Shown here in pieces: positions 46,025 through 62,494 of a stretch of 64,000 nucleotides of DNA (positions within the stretch are counted from its first letter, which is position 1; every line of letters starts with the position of its first letter). The position numbers were made by a program, and so were the translations under genes. The DNA is taken from positions 620,001 to 684,000 of the forward strand of contig CM075101.1 of NCBI GenBank assembly GCA_037576195.1, written 5' to 3'. The notes beneath the pieces are model-generated. The model saw only the letters and a list, made by a program, of their open reading frames with translations, was not told the origin of the DNA and did no database searches. Source of the stretch: Phytoseiulus persimilis. Its lineage: Eukaryota > Arthropoda > Arachnida > Mesostigmata > Phytoseiidae.

Positions 46025-49000
46025 TCATGCTTCGAACGTCAACGATAAAAACACGGGGAGGAAAAGCAACGCATGCAAGGCCCCAAAGACAATGACGAGG
46101 CAGATGGTTTTGAAAAACGTCAAGAATATATAAGATGGGATGAAGGCCAGTATCAGAATCCCGAGAAATGTAGAAAGGGCGCCTTGGATTATCGGTACTG
46201 CCAGTCCTCCCAGTGTTTCCATCAAACGCCCTTCGGACGTCGCGGCCTTTCCGCTCAAAAACGCGTAAGCTATATGAGCTGAATAGTCGACGGAGAATCC
46301 GATACACATAATCAGATTTATCATCGAAATCGAATCAAGATTCACACCCCATAGTGTCATGTACCCGATCACGCCAGCTTCGATCGAGACGATACTGAGC
46401 GCAATCCAGAAGACGGTCCAGCTGGAGGGTATCAGTACCGAGGCGATGACAACCATGACAACAGTTGCGACCCCTACGGACTGCATCGTGGTGGAGCGAA
46501 CGAGTAAGAACTGGTCGAAAAAAACGAACATTGGATTGAAAACGGTGATGTTGAAAGCTGGATGGCGATCCGCGATGTTCCGCAAGGTGACCATCATCGC
46601 TTTTTCGTCGTTGCTTGTGCGTACGTTCCGCGCTTGAATCATACACCTGGGCGTGGAAATCAAAGAGTCAGGGACGAAGAGCGATCGCTCGCGTTATTTG
46701 AGCTCGGGAGAACCCGCCCATACTCCGACAGACCTTGAAGATACAATACTCTGGTTCGCCCAACGAACGTCCTTCCGGATAGTCGAAATATCGGGCGTCC
46801 TGTAAGGAACTCGGATCCGTCAGAGCGTGTTGACGATCAAACTCGAAACGCTCGAAATGAACCACCCGGAGAGCGATCTCGTGCCACGAACGCTTCGTAC
46901 TCACGCCAAATACTCGGCCATCTTGCCCAATTTCAATTTGCTCACGAGACCTCTAAACGAGCTCTTGATCCGAGTTGCGTTCACCCCATCTCTGAACCAA
47001 CATTCAGAGAGCTCGCGGTTGTTGACAAAGGGAGACGCTTCGAATTCGTTCACAATGCTGACCAGCTCCGCAACTTCGACACTCGTGTACTCAAGTGGTC
47101 GATTGAAAACCACCTGGGAAACGGGAAACGCGCAATGAGCAGTGCTCGCCTGGTGGACGGATGGTTTCTCGTAGGACCGAAGCTCAAACCTGGACTCGAT
47201 ACGGGAAGCTCTTGAAGTACTTGTCGTCTGCGTGAAAGAAGTCCTTTGCGTACGATACGTCCAGGGTCAGCCTCGCCCGATCCAATCCTTCCCTCAGCTG
47301 TGAGCAGCCGTAAATAGCTCCAGCGAGGTACAGAGCGAACGAGATCAGAATGAGAGACTTCACGGGAGGCGAGGCAAGGGCTTTCGCGTAAACGTCTCGG
47401 AAGAAACTCCTCTTATTTCGTTTCGATCCGAAAGCATCGATACTGAGGACCTGCCGAAATATTACCGAACAGGTGACGGCTCACCGATGACGCACCCAGC
47501 GGGCAGAATATGGCAAGGTCAAATAATGCGGAAGATACTCACCTCCGAATACATCCTGTAACAGAAGAGTCCGTGGAGTTGTTCAGCTTCGAAACGACCC
47601 CAGATGGCGATGAACGCCCCGAGAAACATTATTTGGAACACAAAAGTGTAGGTAGCACAAATCGCCGTGTAAACGCAGAATATGAAAACCGATGGAAACG
47701 GGCTGTATGCGCCAATTATAAACGAAATGACGTTCGTCAACGATGTTATCGTGATGGCCACTCCGGCGTCGGAGAGCATCTCAGCCATCCTTTGCGGAAC
47801 AGGGTCCATCGGGCGTGTGTGACGCCAAGCCGCGAGCATCACAAACGTATCGTCCAGCCCGATTCCTTGAAGTAACGATGCAAACTGAGAACGATTCCAG
47901 CAGAAACTGGAGAACGAAGGCATGTTCTTCAACACCCACCCAGCATCAAGAACGGCGTCGCGAGGTTGATGCCGATGAATGGAATTCGCACCAATGCTAG
48001 TGTGCCTGTCGCAGCGATAACGCTCAATAGAACTGTGACACAAGACAGCAAACCCAACCACGGTTTCGTTTCATGCCATGATTCGGTCGAGCAGCAGCAA
48101 CAGGCCATCGTGAAAGCCTGCAGCAAGAGAAATTTTCGGTTCGCATTGCCAAGAGTCGAGCTCGGGTCTGATCAGGAGTCGGCTCCAACCTGTCACGAGG
48201 TATGCATTTGCAGGACATGGCGGAACTGACGCCGGAGGAAACGATGCAATTCCCGCGAACCTACCACCATCATGACAAGCGTGATCGTCAGCAGGGGCGC
48301 GATCGACAGGGTGTTGCGTTCGAGTTCAGAAGCAAGACTGCGCGAAGTAAAATAGTACAAGTTCACTGTACTTAGACGCATTTCCGACATGAGCTCCACG
48401 AATTCATCCTCCCATTGCTGAGCACTGCGACAGAGGTACATGAGTGTCAGAACATCTTCGGGACCGGCGGAGCTGCGTTTCGCGCATATCAACGATTGAA
48501 ACCACTCCCTACCGATATCTGCTCTGAATGGAGTCCGCTTCCAAGTAGTAGTGGAGGGACAACGCTTTCGCGGAAATCAGTGTCTTGCCATCCTCGCTCA
48601 ACGTTACCCCTCCGAAAACGACTCCAGTCGGCACGTACTGAAAAGGACCATCTTCATGATCGAGCGACCAGAGAGAGGGTCGGGAGCGCTCCTGTAGGCC
48701 TCGAGCGGCCTCATATGAAGATGGCTCACTCACGACGTCTGTAAGGACTTCCAATGGATAGGCCAATCGCCTTTGCCCGTTGGCCAAAGATGGCAATATG
48801 CTCCCTAAGGGTTTCACGAACTGGTTCGAGAAGCATTTTCCATTGTCCTTGGCGCAGAGTGAATCGTACGAGAAGTATTCTCCGTTGGAAGCTATCGTCA
48901 TGGAACGAATTAGTCTGCGAACGAAACAGCGCGTATCCACGTTTATCAGTCCGAACAACTTCCGCTGATTCCCCAGGTGAGCCCGGGATTGCGCTCAGCC

Positions 49001-49610
49001 TAATCATATGGAAAACATTGATTCTTCACCGGTCGAGCTCTTTGATGTCCTTCCACGTGTTCTCGGTGAAAATCGAGTCATTTTTTGACTCGACGATCAC
49101 GCGAGTGAAAGCTTCGTGTTTCGTTGCACTGTGAAGAGAAGCGATACTGAGAGGAATGAGACGAAGGTCTCAGGCTGACAACCTTACGGTCGAGTTGAAT
49201 GTCCACTAACCGTCCTACGTCAAAGTTATCCGAGGTGTTCGTTGGGAACAGTGTGGCAACAGTTTGTCGTTCCAAATGAGAACGCGAATGGGTTGGAGCA
49301 AAAAGGTACTCTGGGTCGTCCAGGTATTCCAGCTCATAGAAAGCGAAACCCGAGAGGAAGCAAATACTGGCCAGGGATACGGCGATACAGGAGGCTGAAA
49401 CACGGAATGTCAATAATCAATCCCACGGAGGGCACGCTGCTACATAACAGAAACCTGGGACACCCGACTCCACTCACCCGGATTTTTAGCAACATACAAC
49501 CCCAGCTGATAGAACATTTTAGATAAAAACTTTTCTGCGTAGTCTCGGCGCAAATACATCTTCCAGAGAGGGGTTCCAACTCCGCACTCAAACTTCAGAA
49601 GTGTATCGAA
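46025..49610 (-). CDS. Patched-domain (patched-related/PTCHD) membrane protein, N-terminus incomplete
   Basis: Twelve minus-strand exons join in frame: 49610-49478, 49394-49211, 49146-49030, 48914-48734, 48691-48513, 48472-48265, 48117-47940, 47865-47543, 47450-47190, 47113-46905, 46799-46734 and 46646-46025. They give at least 886 aa. This is the RND/Patched fold: a cytosolic start (VGTPLWKMYLRRDYAEKFLS), a first membrane segment (SCIAVSLASICFLSGFAFY), a large extracellular loop with VFGGVTL, a sterol-sensing-type bundle with TM4 motif GIGLDDTFVMLAAW, a second loop, then a C-terminal bundle with GFSVDYSAH in TM10. The two Asp-containing motifs are the ion-coupling positions of RND proteins. 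It resembles the nematode/arthropod patched-related group rather than Hedgehog-receptor Patched or NPC1; cargo is unknown. The start codon lies upstream of 49610 in an exon I could not identify. Confidence 0.9.
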
Positions 49611-51014
49611 CTGGGTTCACGCTTTCGTCGAGAGTGTTTACGCTCCCTTGCTGACCGTTCGAATTGCACGTATGACCTGGCACATATGACGTTCTTGGGA
49701 CCTGGCGTTCTTCCAACGATGCCTTGTTCCCCCATACAGAAGAGCACTCTGCTGATTGGAGAATCGGCATACGGTATGGGGCTCGCATGAGGATAACGAG
49801 GAAAGACGTCAGAGTCTATTGGCATCTCGGAGCGTGCGGTATCTCGTGGCACAGATTTGGTACATCACGGGTTTCTCGCAACTTGATGAGTGTTTTTCCC
49901 CAGAATCCAAACACGAAGAACGGCCACTCGAAACTGACCCATCGACTCGATGGCAGACTCGTACGAATGGTCGGAGGATAACTTGGACTCGAATCATGCG
50001 AGATCGCGTAGTGCGTTACAGATCACGCGGTTTGAGGCCCCCAGCCCTGTTCTATGTATTTCTGCGGGTCGTTGTTGATGATGATGAATAGATGATCGGC
50101 GCAGCCCGGGTCTGATTCTCCATCCTTTCTTTTCTGTCTGCTAGCTGATATTCTTAAGGAATTAATCGTTGTTCCTCGACCCCGTCGCACTGTGGCAAAA
50201 GAGATGGACAAAAGTCATCTCCGAGGTTTCTCCTCAGAACCATCTCATATATCTCAGAATTCGAAAGACACCTTTATTCCAAGTCCGGGATCGTTTTTCC
50301 GCCTCACCGGCGCCCCGCGGAACGAGCGGAATCGCCACCTTTGGCATCCTTTTTTTTCGCTGTTCGCCTCGAACAGTGTCAGCTCCCCGACAGAATCGCA
50401 GGCGCACGTGGAAAGATGCATCGGTTGCCGTGGTACGGAAAAGCGTGCCCTCTTCCTTCACGATTGATAAAGGAGACGAAACGGATGCTCTTTGATGAGT
50501 AAACAGTCGCTCGAATTCCTTTTTATTAGTTGAAAGTTCAGCGACAGTGGAACGTGAATCGAAAATAGCTGACCATGCATGCCAGAAAATATTCTTCCCA
50601 TCCGTGAGCGTTGCTGAGGGATCGACAACAGCACACATGCAGATATTGACATTCACACTGATTCATGATCATAATGGAACCGATCCGGGATCGCTCTGTA
50701 ATTTGTACAGGATGAATGGAGCGAGTGGTGCATTCAACAATGAGCGGACTCAGTGAGGAAACGAACTCAAGCACAATTGTGTTAATTCCCGTCCCGGACC
50801 CAATAATCCGTGAACTAATTTCTTTGACCGTTCACGCTCGCTCCGACGGGCGGACACGATTCTCGACGAGCCACAAGCCTATAGCGTTTTCTTCATCGTC
50901 GCCATTGCGTGTGGAACTCCCACACATGCACTTGGTTCACCTGAATTGCACAATGCAAGAGTGTTTTCTGTGATGAGTCCTCCGGTACCTGAGAGCTGTG
51001 ACGATCGAAACGAG

Positions 51015-51055
<41 letters not shown>

Positions 51056-51651
51056 CCTTGTGCGATCAACAAATGCAGCTCCATCGATAAGTTCTGAATT
51101 GCGGTTCTTCGTGTCGTTCGGTTGAAAATTCGGTTACTGTACAGATGGTTCTTCCCTCACGGAAGCGGGAAATCCGATCGATCATCAAGAATTCAGACAA
51201 ATACACAATCTTGTAAACTGCTTCCTCGGACAGATCGTTTAAGCTCGCGGCGGAGCCCGATAGTTCATAAATTGATTCCTACAGATATAAGTGAAATTCC
51301 ACGTCATATTTTGGGTAGACTTCTTAGTTCAGCGCTGAGGTCCTCAGGGGGAGAACCCACTAAGTAACCGACATTCAAATCCTCGATCAGAGGTCAGACG
51401 TTTCGCTGCGGTTCCGAGTCGCTTATTCCGCAGATGGACGATCCCCCAACGAATCTCCTACCGATACTTATAAACACGATTAACTACGATCGGGGGCTGG
51501 CTCGAATCCGGAACACTGCTACAATCCGCGGTAATCGGCAACACAAACCGCTTGCCGAGGGAAACTCGAAAAAACGGCATCACTAAAATCAATGACGACA
51601 TCGAAAACAATCATTGAAACTATAAACCACCGTATAACGTCTCGAGGATAC
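49611..51651. other. Intergenic DNA between the Patched-domain and SMAD genes
   Basis: Both genes are on the minus strand. The proximal part should contain the first exon and promoter of the Patched-domain gene, the distal part the SMAD 3' untranslated region. Minus-strand AATAAA motifs occur at 50522-50527 and 50273-50278, but neither is close to the SMAD stop. No other gene was seen. Confidence 0.45.
51015..51055 (+). repeat. (CT)n microsatellite
   Basis: About twenty CT units with one TTT interruption near 51042. It lies about 600 bases beyond the SMAD stop codon. Confidence 0.9.
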
Positions 51652-54578
<2,927 letters not shown>

Positions 54579-57568
54579 TTCACCTTAGTCGCGGGTCCTG
54601 GTGGGGAAAGCGGCCTGCAAAGCGGGAGGGAATTCAGAAACGCTTCGGTTCGAGCGGGGCGGTTTCGGAGTCGTTTTTCGTCTCGCAGTTTTCTCGGATC
54701 GACACATGACTCCGGAAAGCTTTGCAAGCGGAAATACCTAATTGCGATTATCAAGCGCAGATCGAGAGTCGTGATAACTTTTTCGTGCTCAAGGACTGAA
54801 TGGACAGTTTGTTGGCTGCGGACCTCCTGAACGAGAAAATGTGGCATCGGTGGTTTTCATACTAACTAGGCTAGGCAGCTGCGCCTGCTCCAATTCATAA
54901 CTAGCCCACGGAATCCCTCATTGTGGGCATGGAAGCCAGACACCGCTCCAGTAAGTGTCGCCCCTGCAGTCGGAATGGGCACGTCTATCTAAACACAGAT
55001 GAACGTAACAAAAACAGAAACCAAAGTTTGTGGTTGATCGGAACCTTCTCGTCAAACAGGTTATTAATAACAATCTTCCTCGGTGTAGTTTGCGATCATC
55101 AATCGACGAATCCACATTTCGCCGCCCATACTCCCGCGATTTCAACTCAAAACTCCAGGCGGGAATCGCGCCGTAACAGCGCCCCCATTCACTCCAAAGT
55201 TGCGAGATAATGAACTGAAAGAATTTCGATCCGGCTGTCGACGCTGGTCACGCGTTCTGCTCGAGTTTTCAGAGCGCAAACACCCATATTCTTCGGAAAA
55301 AAGATGAGCTTCTCGAAGAGGAACAAGTGACGCCCCGGGATCCAACGCGTCCTCTTGGATCCACTGGAAACATCTTGAGCATGCCAGAGATTGCAGCACA
55401 AGCGCTGTAAACACTCTAGTGTCTACAGGCCCAGAACTCTAACCTCCTTCGAAGGATCGGAAACTGTCTGCTAACGCAATCACTTTGCACGGTCGAGGAA
55501 GGACAGGAACGATCTCAGCCAAGATTCCAGGAGATTCAAATCGGCCTCTACCCTAGATTTTGCTAAAGCTGACTTACAACCCTTCTCGATGTCCTCTTCT
55601 GACATTCCCAACAGCTAGTCAGTATGATCAGCGATTTCGGACGATACATAGGAGCGAAGAACTCCGGAGTCGCTTGAGAGCTGAATATCTCTCGATCGCC
55701 GGTTCGCTGTTTCCGGAGAATATTTGCAACGAGAGCCTTATTAGAACGTCCGCCGTTTTGGAAGCTACCTGTTCACTTGCGAGAAGTCCGATTTCTGCGA
55801 AACCGGTTTGCTGGTTTCGTATCGTTAGGGCTCTATAGAAGCTCGACAGAAACAGAGCTCAGAATTTAGGTTGTCAACTCACTCAGCACTGAAAACCACA
55901 CAAGAGACTCCTCAAAACATTGAAGAGTGGTTGTCGTCAGGAGGCGCAAGTAAGTAACACTACGCCGTCGATATCGTCGTCGTCACTGCCTGTGTCTTGC
56001 TGCTTCCTTGGCTGACTACCGCCGTCCGTCGGCTGCTGCTCTTGTTGATGTTGTTGTTCTCTACGATCACAGCGCAAGCGACAGCGCCAGGGCGGTCGAT
56101 CTCGCCTTCAACCCTCCCAGCCAGCCCCTCGTCGCGTTCAGCCATCGCCTCCGAAAGAGAATCAAAGATGGGAGGAAACAGCGCACGCGTCTTCCCTCGG
56201 CTCTCCTCTTCCGGGATTGTCGTTCAAGCCAACGGTGACAGTTCCCAAGTGGACTCTCACAATTGCAAAAGATTGAGCTGCAGTCAAGACTGGACTGTAG
56301 TCCGTTAGACGGTAAAAACTTGCTCCAGCCAAGCGCGATCTCGACAATCTATTCGCACTCTGACTCGCACTCCACCGTACGTCGGTATACATGGGACTTC
56401 TGAGAATTGGTTCCGCAGAAACTCATGCCACCTGAAATTGTGAAGAGTTCTCCGAGACAGTCGGCGCGACATCGGATACGTCGTGTAGATCAATTACATG
56501 TGAGAGTTCGAAGAGGAGGGATGCATATGGCATCTGTTTTGACGGAACGCCGTTTTCCTCGTGCAGCTTCGGATGGGTTGATTCCCGAGCGTTTGAAATT
56601 AGCACAAGATCCCATTCTGGGGCGCGTTGAAGGATCCTTGCCAAGCTCCGATCGAGCCATCTTCCTCCGTAACTGATCTCCAACTCGCCCGATTAGTTGC
56701 GCGAGGCATGTCCAGGAGCAAAAACATAGCTGCCGAGGGCAGATGAAAAACTGTCAACGTTGACTCCATGGAGACCCCATCTTTCGACATGGGGGTCAGC
56801 GGAGAAACATTATCCTTTCGCCACGAAAGTCTCGGTTCATAGCTGTGAAAGTCGAACGGAAATGCGGAGCTAGCGACTTTCGTGATTGCTGGGCTCCCTC
56901 GCGCGCATCCAGGTGTTCCGAATCGCCCGAATAGAGAGTACACGATGGAAATCCATGGCACGATATCGTCATGAGCCTCAAGTGCATACCTAACTTATGT
57001 TCCTGACTTTGTCATGACATGACAAGAAGCCCCATTCCTGGGCGGCCATCTGCTCGGAGGGCTAGCTGATTTGTTCGCGAGGTGCGACAATCCTCGTGCC
57101 AGCTCGATGAGAGGGTCTCGTTCGAACGGAATCATATATGGCCGAAGCGTCGTCATTTAACTGTTGCGACAAGGCCCGCTGACTTGGTCAGGGAGAGAGA
57201 AAGCGCGAAAAAGTTTCGGGTTGAATCGTGTCAAGCCAGAACGGTTACGAGAACGGCCGAAGGCAAAGCTGCGCGTGTGTATGGTCTGCGTCGTCCGCTA
57301 GCTCGCTAGCTGGAGTTGTTTTGTGCATGCGTCGTGTGCTGAGCGCTCAGTCGGTCGTCGTGTCGTGCTTAAGCTGATCAGAGAGTCGGATCCGTTAAGT
57401 TAACACAACTCTTGTTCAACAGATTCCGGTGTTCTGAGCGAGATTGACATTGTCGCGAACAGTTCGCAAATCGAGTCCTCCAAGTATACTTTCCTGAGTC
57501 ACTGAAATCAAGTGGTGTGTGGCCTTCCCTCCTCCTGTAACAGCAGCAGCAGCGATACTTTGACCAAT
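54579..57568. other. Intergenic region between divergent SMAD and GIGYF genes
   Basis: The genes point away from each other, so both promoters and 5' untranslated exons should lie here. A TTG/CTG-rich stretch is at 56028-56060, and a CAGCAGCAG tract at 57540-57553 lies in the GIGYF leader. No conserved coding sequence was recognised. Confidence 0.45.
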
Positions 57569-60500
57569 ATGGCAGCAGATTCTACGTGCTCGCTCAAGTT
57601 TGGACCCGAATGGATTCGAGTATTGAGTGATTCATCAGCGGGTCAAGCGCCCCAACCGCAGCCTACGCAAGCCGCACCTCCTCGGAAGTATCCGTTGGCA
57701 AAGCACAGGTGAGGTTGTCGATAGAATATCAATTCAACTTTGGTTGGGGTGCGCTAAACGACCCGTCAATATTTCAATGAATCGGTTATCAGCTGGCCGA
57801 GCTCGCTGTCTCAGGACTGATCTGTTGTCCGCGCTGATCTCTGTGAGTATCTTTGGGCAAAGGGTTATCCAGTGCTCCTGGCGAATCGCTCAGTGCTAGT
57901 GCGACGTGACTCCCAATGAAAATGAGGTCTTTCCACATGTTGAGCTCGTCGGGTATCACTGCTGATCAGTGAGCTCTGGACTAGCGCTCCGGGCTCTCAC
58001 TCATTGGAACACTTTCACACAACCGTGCGTCTTCTGTAGAAACTCCCGACGAGGATCGCTCAATGAGCCTCCGTCTTTCCACAAACCAGAGCTGGAGATC
58101 TTGTGATGTTATCACTGTCGGATGTTCCGTCCCCATGTGCCCCGACAAGGTAGCCAGTGAGACGATGGGCGAGGGCCCTAGTTCAGCTGCAGCGGTTTTC
58201 TCGGGATATTTTCCTCGGGAAGTTTCGTTTTTAGAGAGTGAAAAAATGATACGCGCTGATCGGTTCATGGGGATTGCTGAGATGAATCTTTTGGAAGTGG
58301 AACTCTTCGAGTCGAATCCGATCATCAACACCCAACCTCGTGCACCCATCTCCGCGGCGTAGGGCTCGCCAGCAGAATGATATTCTCCGAGCCGCCCGTT
58401 AACAGCGAGCGACGAGCGTTAATCACGGGAACATCTGGGACGAAGTTTTCATGAATATTCTGCCCCTAGAACCTACGTTCGGAACGAAACTCGTCGATTT
58501 ATACGAGAAAGCTCTCATTTCAGGTACGGGAAAGAGGAGCTGATCGCAATTTATGAGCAAACGCTGTATGGAGACAGCGTTCCGCCGTTGTCGACGCCGG
58601 GGTTCGTCTTCTGTGATGGAGTTTACATCGAACAAAGTCAAACACCGCGATCGCTCATTCCTATGACCGACGAGGAGCAACGCTTGTGGGCTTTCCAGAG
58701 AGTGGCCCCCTCAAGAGGCCGGGGGAGAGGCATCCCTCCGACGTCTTGGGCGGCCGCCCGGAGCGTGGGGGGGCATCTCCAACAGAGCAGAACCTCAAAC
58801 TGGCGCTCCCCTGAGAAACCCATGTCGTCGAGCAGCAGCCAATCAGCTTCAGGTCAATTCAGCTACTGGCGGAAAAACTCGCTGAACGAGGACGAAAAGG
58901 TTCTGATACGGCCCCTCCCTGCTCGATGCCCGCTGTTCTTATTTGAATTTTCAATAGCACTCAGTAAATCTGGAGTTGCCATTCTGAAACCGGGTTGAAA
59001 CTCGAGCTTGAAAGCGCTTCAGCTCACGTGCTCAGTCGCGCTTCCAGGTACCCGAGTGGGCCGATGAGAAAGTTTCCGAGGACAACGACAATGTAGGGTC
59101 GTTCGATGAGAAAGGAGGCTTTCTGTCGTTAGAAAATCGCGGCAGAACAATTGAGAGCGTCGTCCCTTCGTCTGGGAGCTCGTTCATGCAGCGCTCGATG
59201 CCCGCTGCAGAGAGCGAACCCCATCAAATGGCCTCGACCCTACGTTCTGGGATAGAGTCGAATGCTCCGAAAACGTTGATCGATAAACCGGCTTTTCCTT
59301 CGCTCCAACCAACGACCGAAAGAGATACAGGTTTTTCCAAGAGAGAACGTTCGCGTGATCTCGATGAAAAAGAGCCGAACGAAATCCCCGCGGCGAGTAC
59401 CATCCCTCCCGGCGCCGCGATTCACTCCAGTCCAAATGCTACACGAGCGGCGGACGATGCGAGATCACCCCTGTCTCAGAACAGTAGAGCCCAGGTTGTT
59501 ATGCTCGGCTGCGGAGCTGGAACCATGGACTCGATCTCGACCACCGGTGGTGCGGATCAAGACATCGCGACGACTTCTGTGGCCTCTGACAGACCCCTCC
59601 AGCAGAACTCTCAATGGACAGCCGCGAATAGGGTATGAGATCTATATGTTCACTCCCCCCCCCAATTTCGCTACTCTCTCTCGCTGCTTCTCCTGTTCCG
59701 TAGGAGTCGAAACCCGTCCGTCGCTTTGACTTCTCTCGTTTCTTCCCCAAGGACATGGCAGAAGCTCCATTGTGGTACTACAAGGACCCCCAGGGTATCA
59801 TACAGGGTCCGTTTTCCTCGGCCGACATGCTAGAGTGGAGCAACCAAGGATACTTCCACGATAGTCTCGAATGTCGGAGAGCCTGCGATCCTGTTTTCAA
59901 CCCCCTCGGTGCATTGAGAAAAGTTTGGAATGGAACGCTTCCTTTCTACATGCCAAATCTACATGGTCCCATTTCGTCTCTTCTCCACAACGTGCCCGCT
60001 TCTCCTCCAAGGTGAGATTTTCCTGAGGATACCGTGCGCTCTCCTATCGAATTGAAACGCTCATTCAGCCGCGACGATTAGCGAATCGGAGGAACGTGCG
60101 GTCGAAAACTTTTTCAATCATTACTCGAGAGTGACTCCATCCAGTGAGCACAGCGTCTAAACACCATAATCGGGTCGTTTCAGTGCTGTTTTCAATGTGT
60201 CCACCGTACCGATGGGACTCGCTGTGAATTCTTTGAGCTCGAGTCGAGGGCTGAACGGATTTGTGGCGTCGGGGAGCACGACCTCTGTCGCAGTGTCATC
60301 GGTGACCCCGATCACTTCCATGACGTCAGGACTCTGCTCAGAAGGCCCGTTCCTCGAAGTGACGAACCCTCAATTCAACACGATGGCCCAACCAACGAAC
60401 GATTTCGAAGGACGGAATCGACAGTTGCCGGCCAACAATGGCACCGACCCCGTTGGCGTCGTGCACTCTCCCGTCGCTAACCGGGTGCAATTGGAGCCGG

Positions 60501-62494
60501 AACTCCGGGAACTTGATTCTTCAATCAGGCGGTCAGTCCACGACCACCCATTCAATCAAACTGTAAACAATCGTGAGTAAGGCGGCCAGTAACTATTTGC
60601 CCAGAGTCTCTCAAATATTCGGAAGAGGTGGCGGGGATGTCATCCAGCGCGAGCCCATATCGAACTCGCCTTTGGCGGGAGAGCGAGCGGATTGGCTTCC
60701 GACCACTGAGCGCCGCACGACAGGCTGCAGGAGCTTGCCGCTGTGGACGGCGGATACTTCGACGGATCAGCTCGAATCTAATTCCCATCGACTTCTGATT
60801 TCAGACATGACGGTCAGTAGCAGTACGACAAGCAATCACCAACGAGGAATAATCTCGAATCGTTTGATAGAACACGTGAGCAGCTCAGTGAGCGCAAATA
60901 CGACGGCACCCTCCCTGGAACAGCCAACGGACCCGTGGTTTACCAGATCCCCGTCGGATTCCAACCTAGGCTATCATCGCGGTGACATGGTCCCACAGCC
61001 GGTCGATCCGGTGGTGAACCAAGCCGCTGGCCATCATCGCACAATCACTCAACACGAACTTCCTGATTCCTGGCTGGTCCAAAGGAAAAACGAGCGGAAC
61101 TCCGAAGCAGTTCTGGGATCGCCAGTACGCCACGACGAGACGGAACATGTTGCTCTGAATGAAGGCCCTTGGAACGATTTCGAGTACGGCGACAGTACAA
61201 CTGTGCGGAAGATCACTTCGGTCGCGGGCGACGATCAATCGAATCGTCAGCAGCGACAACGACCAGAGCTCCTACAGCAGCACTCACTGACGCCCGAACT
61301 GGAACTGCCCGAAGAATTACACATCCAGCATGAGCACCAGATAACTCCTGAAGAGGCTCCTTTCGAGAAAGTCGTAGAGAAGAAAAAGAAGAAGGATCGG
61401 AGAGACAAGCAACGGGAAGAACGACTCGCAATGGATAAACAAGAGCGCGACGAGGATCGGAGAAAACAGCTTGCTCAACAGAATTCTACGGACGAGGAAG
61501 CCGACTGGGATAGCGGCGAGCTGAATGCGGCAGGCAAGTTGGCGTCGTATCATGATGTCATCATACCTGCACCTGCTCCAGCTGTCCCTGCTTGGGGGAA
61601 CACACAAGAAAAAGCAATGTCGGCTCTGAGTCTGCAAGAAATTCAGCGCCTGGAAGAGGAGCGAGCGAGCAAAGAACGTCAGCAACGTCAACAAGAAGCT
61701 GTCAAGAACGGATACTATTCAGGAGTGAGAACGTGGGCGAATGCCATCGCACCCACCAAGTCATTCGATCAGATCCAAAAGGAGCAACAGACTTCGAAAA
61801 CGAGTGGGGCGCAGACCAAGCTGCAAACGAAGAAGGTTCCTCCATCCTATCCGCCTCTATCGGCCGCTGATGTTGTCGCAAACGGTATCGGCGGGGCTCC
61901 CTCAGCCAAGGGCCCGAGTTCGAAGAGCGCCGCGAAACTGTCGAGTGCTCAGGTCGTGCGAAGTAATGCCGCTGTAGCCCACAGTAATAATAACAACAAT
62001 AACGGACCCACCGCCACAAACAATCACCATCATACGCTTAATAACAACGGCGGCGAAAAATCGGCTGTGGTTAGTGAAACCACAAATAACGAACAGCAGC
62101 TCATCGATTGGTGCGCTCAGATCACGAAAGGTCTCAACTCATACCTAGATATGCCCACGGTGAGTGAATCCAATTTCGACCAAATTTCGACTTCATGAAG
62201 GTGTTTAGCCGTCAAATCAGATGAACCCAACGTCATCCTCGATCAATGTGGAGCATAATCGAAAATTCGCATCCACAGGTCGTGTCGATACTGAAAGACG
62301 TCGAGTCGGAAGCTGAAATCGAAGACTATGTCTCACAGTTCTTCGGAGTTAGTCTGAAAGAGCCACGGCAGTTCGCTCGGCAGTTCGTCCAGAAGCGCGC
62401 CAAGTTCAACGTTGGACTGGCCTCCAGTCTGCCGAAACAGTCGGAGTGGTGCACTACTGGGGGAAACAAGAAGCGCAAAAGCACAAAAAAATAA
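57569..62494 (+). CDS. GIGYF: GIGYF (GYF-domain 4EHP partner, translational repressor scaffold)
   Basis: Seven exons (57569-57708, 58524-58899, 59048-59632, 59704-60011, 60184-60572, 60805-62159, 62279-62494) join to 1122 aa. GIGYF proteins bind the cap-binding repressor 4EHP and recruit DDX6 and CCR4-NOT to silence mRNAs in the cytoplasm. Seen: the N-terminal MAADSTCSLKFGPEWIRVL, the family's KFGPEW start, which sets the ATG; the 4EHP-binding motif RYGKEELIAIY spanning exons 1-2 (about 49-59); an RGRGRG patch; the DDX6-contact elements VPEW (173-176) and GSFDEKGGFLSL (189-200); the GYF domain from about 391 (WYYKDPQGIIQGPF), which binds proline-rich PPGF/PPGL-type ligands; a charged coiled coil (EKKKKKDRRDKQREERLA); an LSLQEIQRLEEER helix; and the C-terminal region SILKDVESEAEIEDYV ending in a Lys-rich tail. 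Human GIGYF2 is about 1300 aa. Confidence 0.95.
59655..59663 (+). repeat. C homopolymer run in a GIGYF intron
   Basis: Nine C residues within the 71-base third GIGYF intron, part of or next to its polypyrimidine tract. Confidence 0.6.

Noticed and set aside
46668-46904. Minus-strand frame reading DARYFDYPEGRSLG as part of the Patched-domain protein
   Set aside because: The alternative frame of the same exon (TPDISTIRKDVRWANQSIVSSR) fits the family and closes both splice phases exactly.
49595-49852. Minus-strand frame as a candidate first exon of the Patched-domain gene
   Set aside because: Its frame does not continue into the conserved exon at 49610, and an in-frame TGA lies just before the acceptor. 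No donor gives a convincing join.
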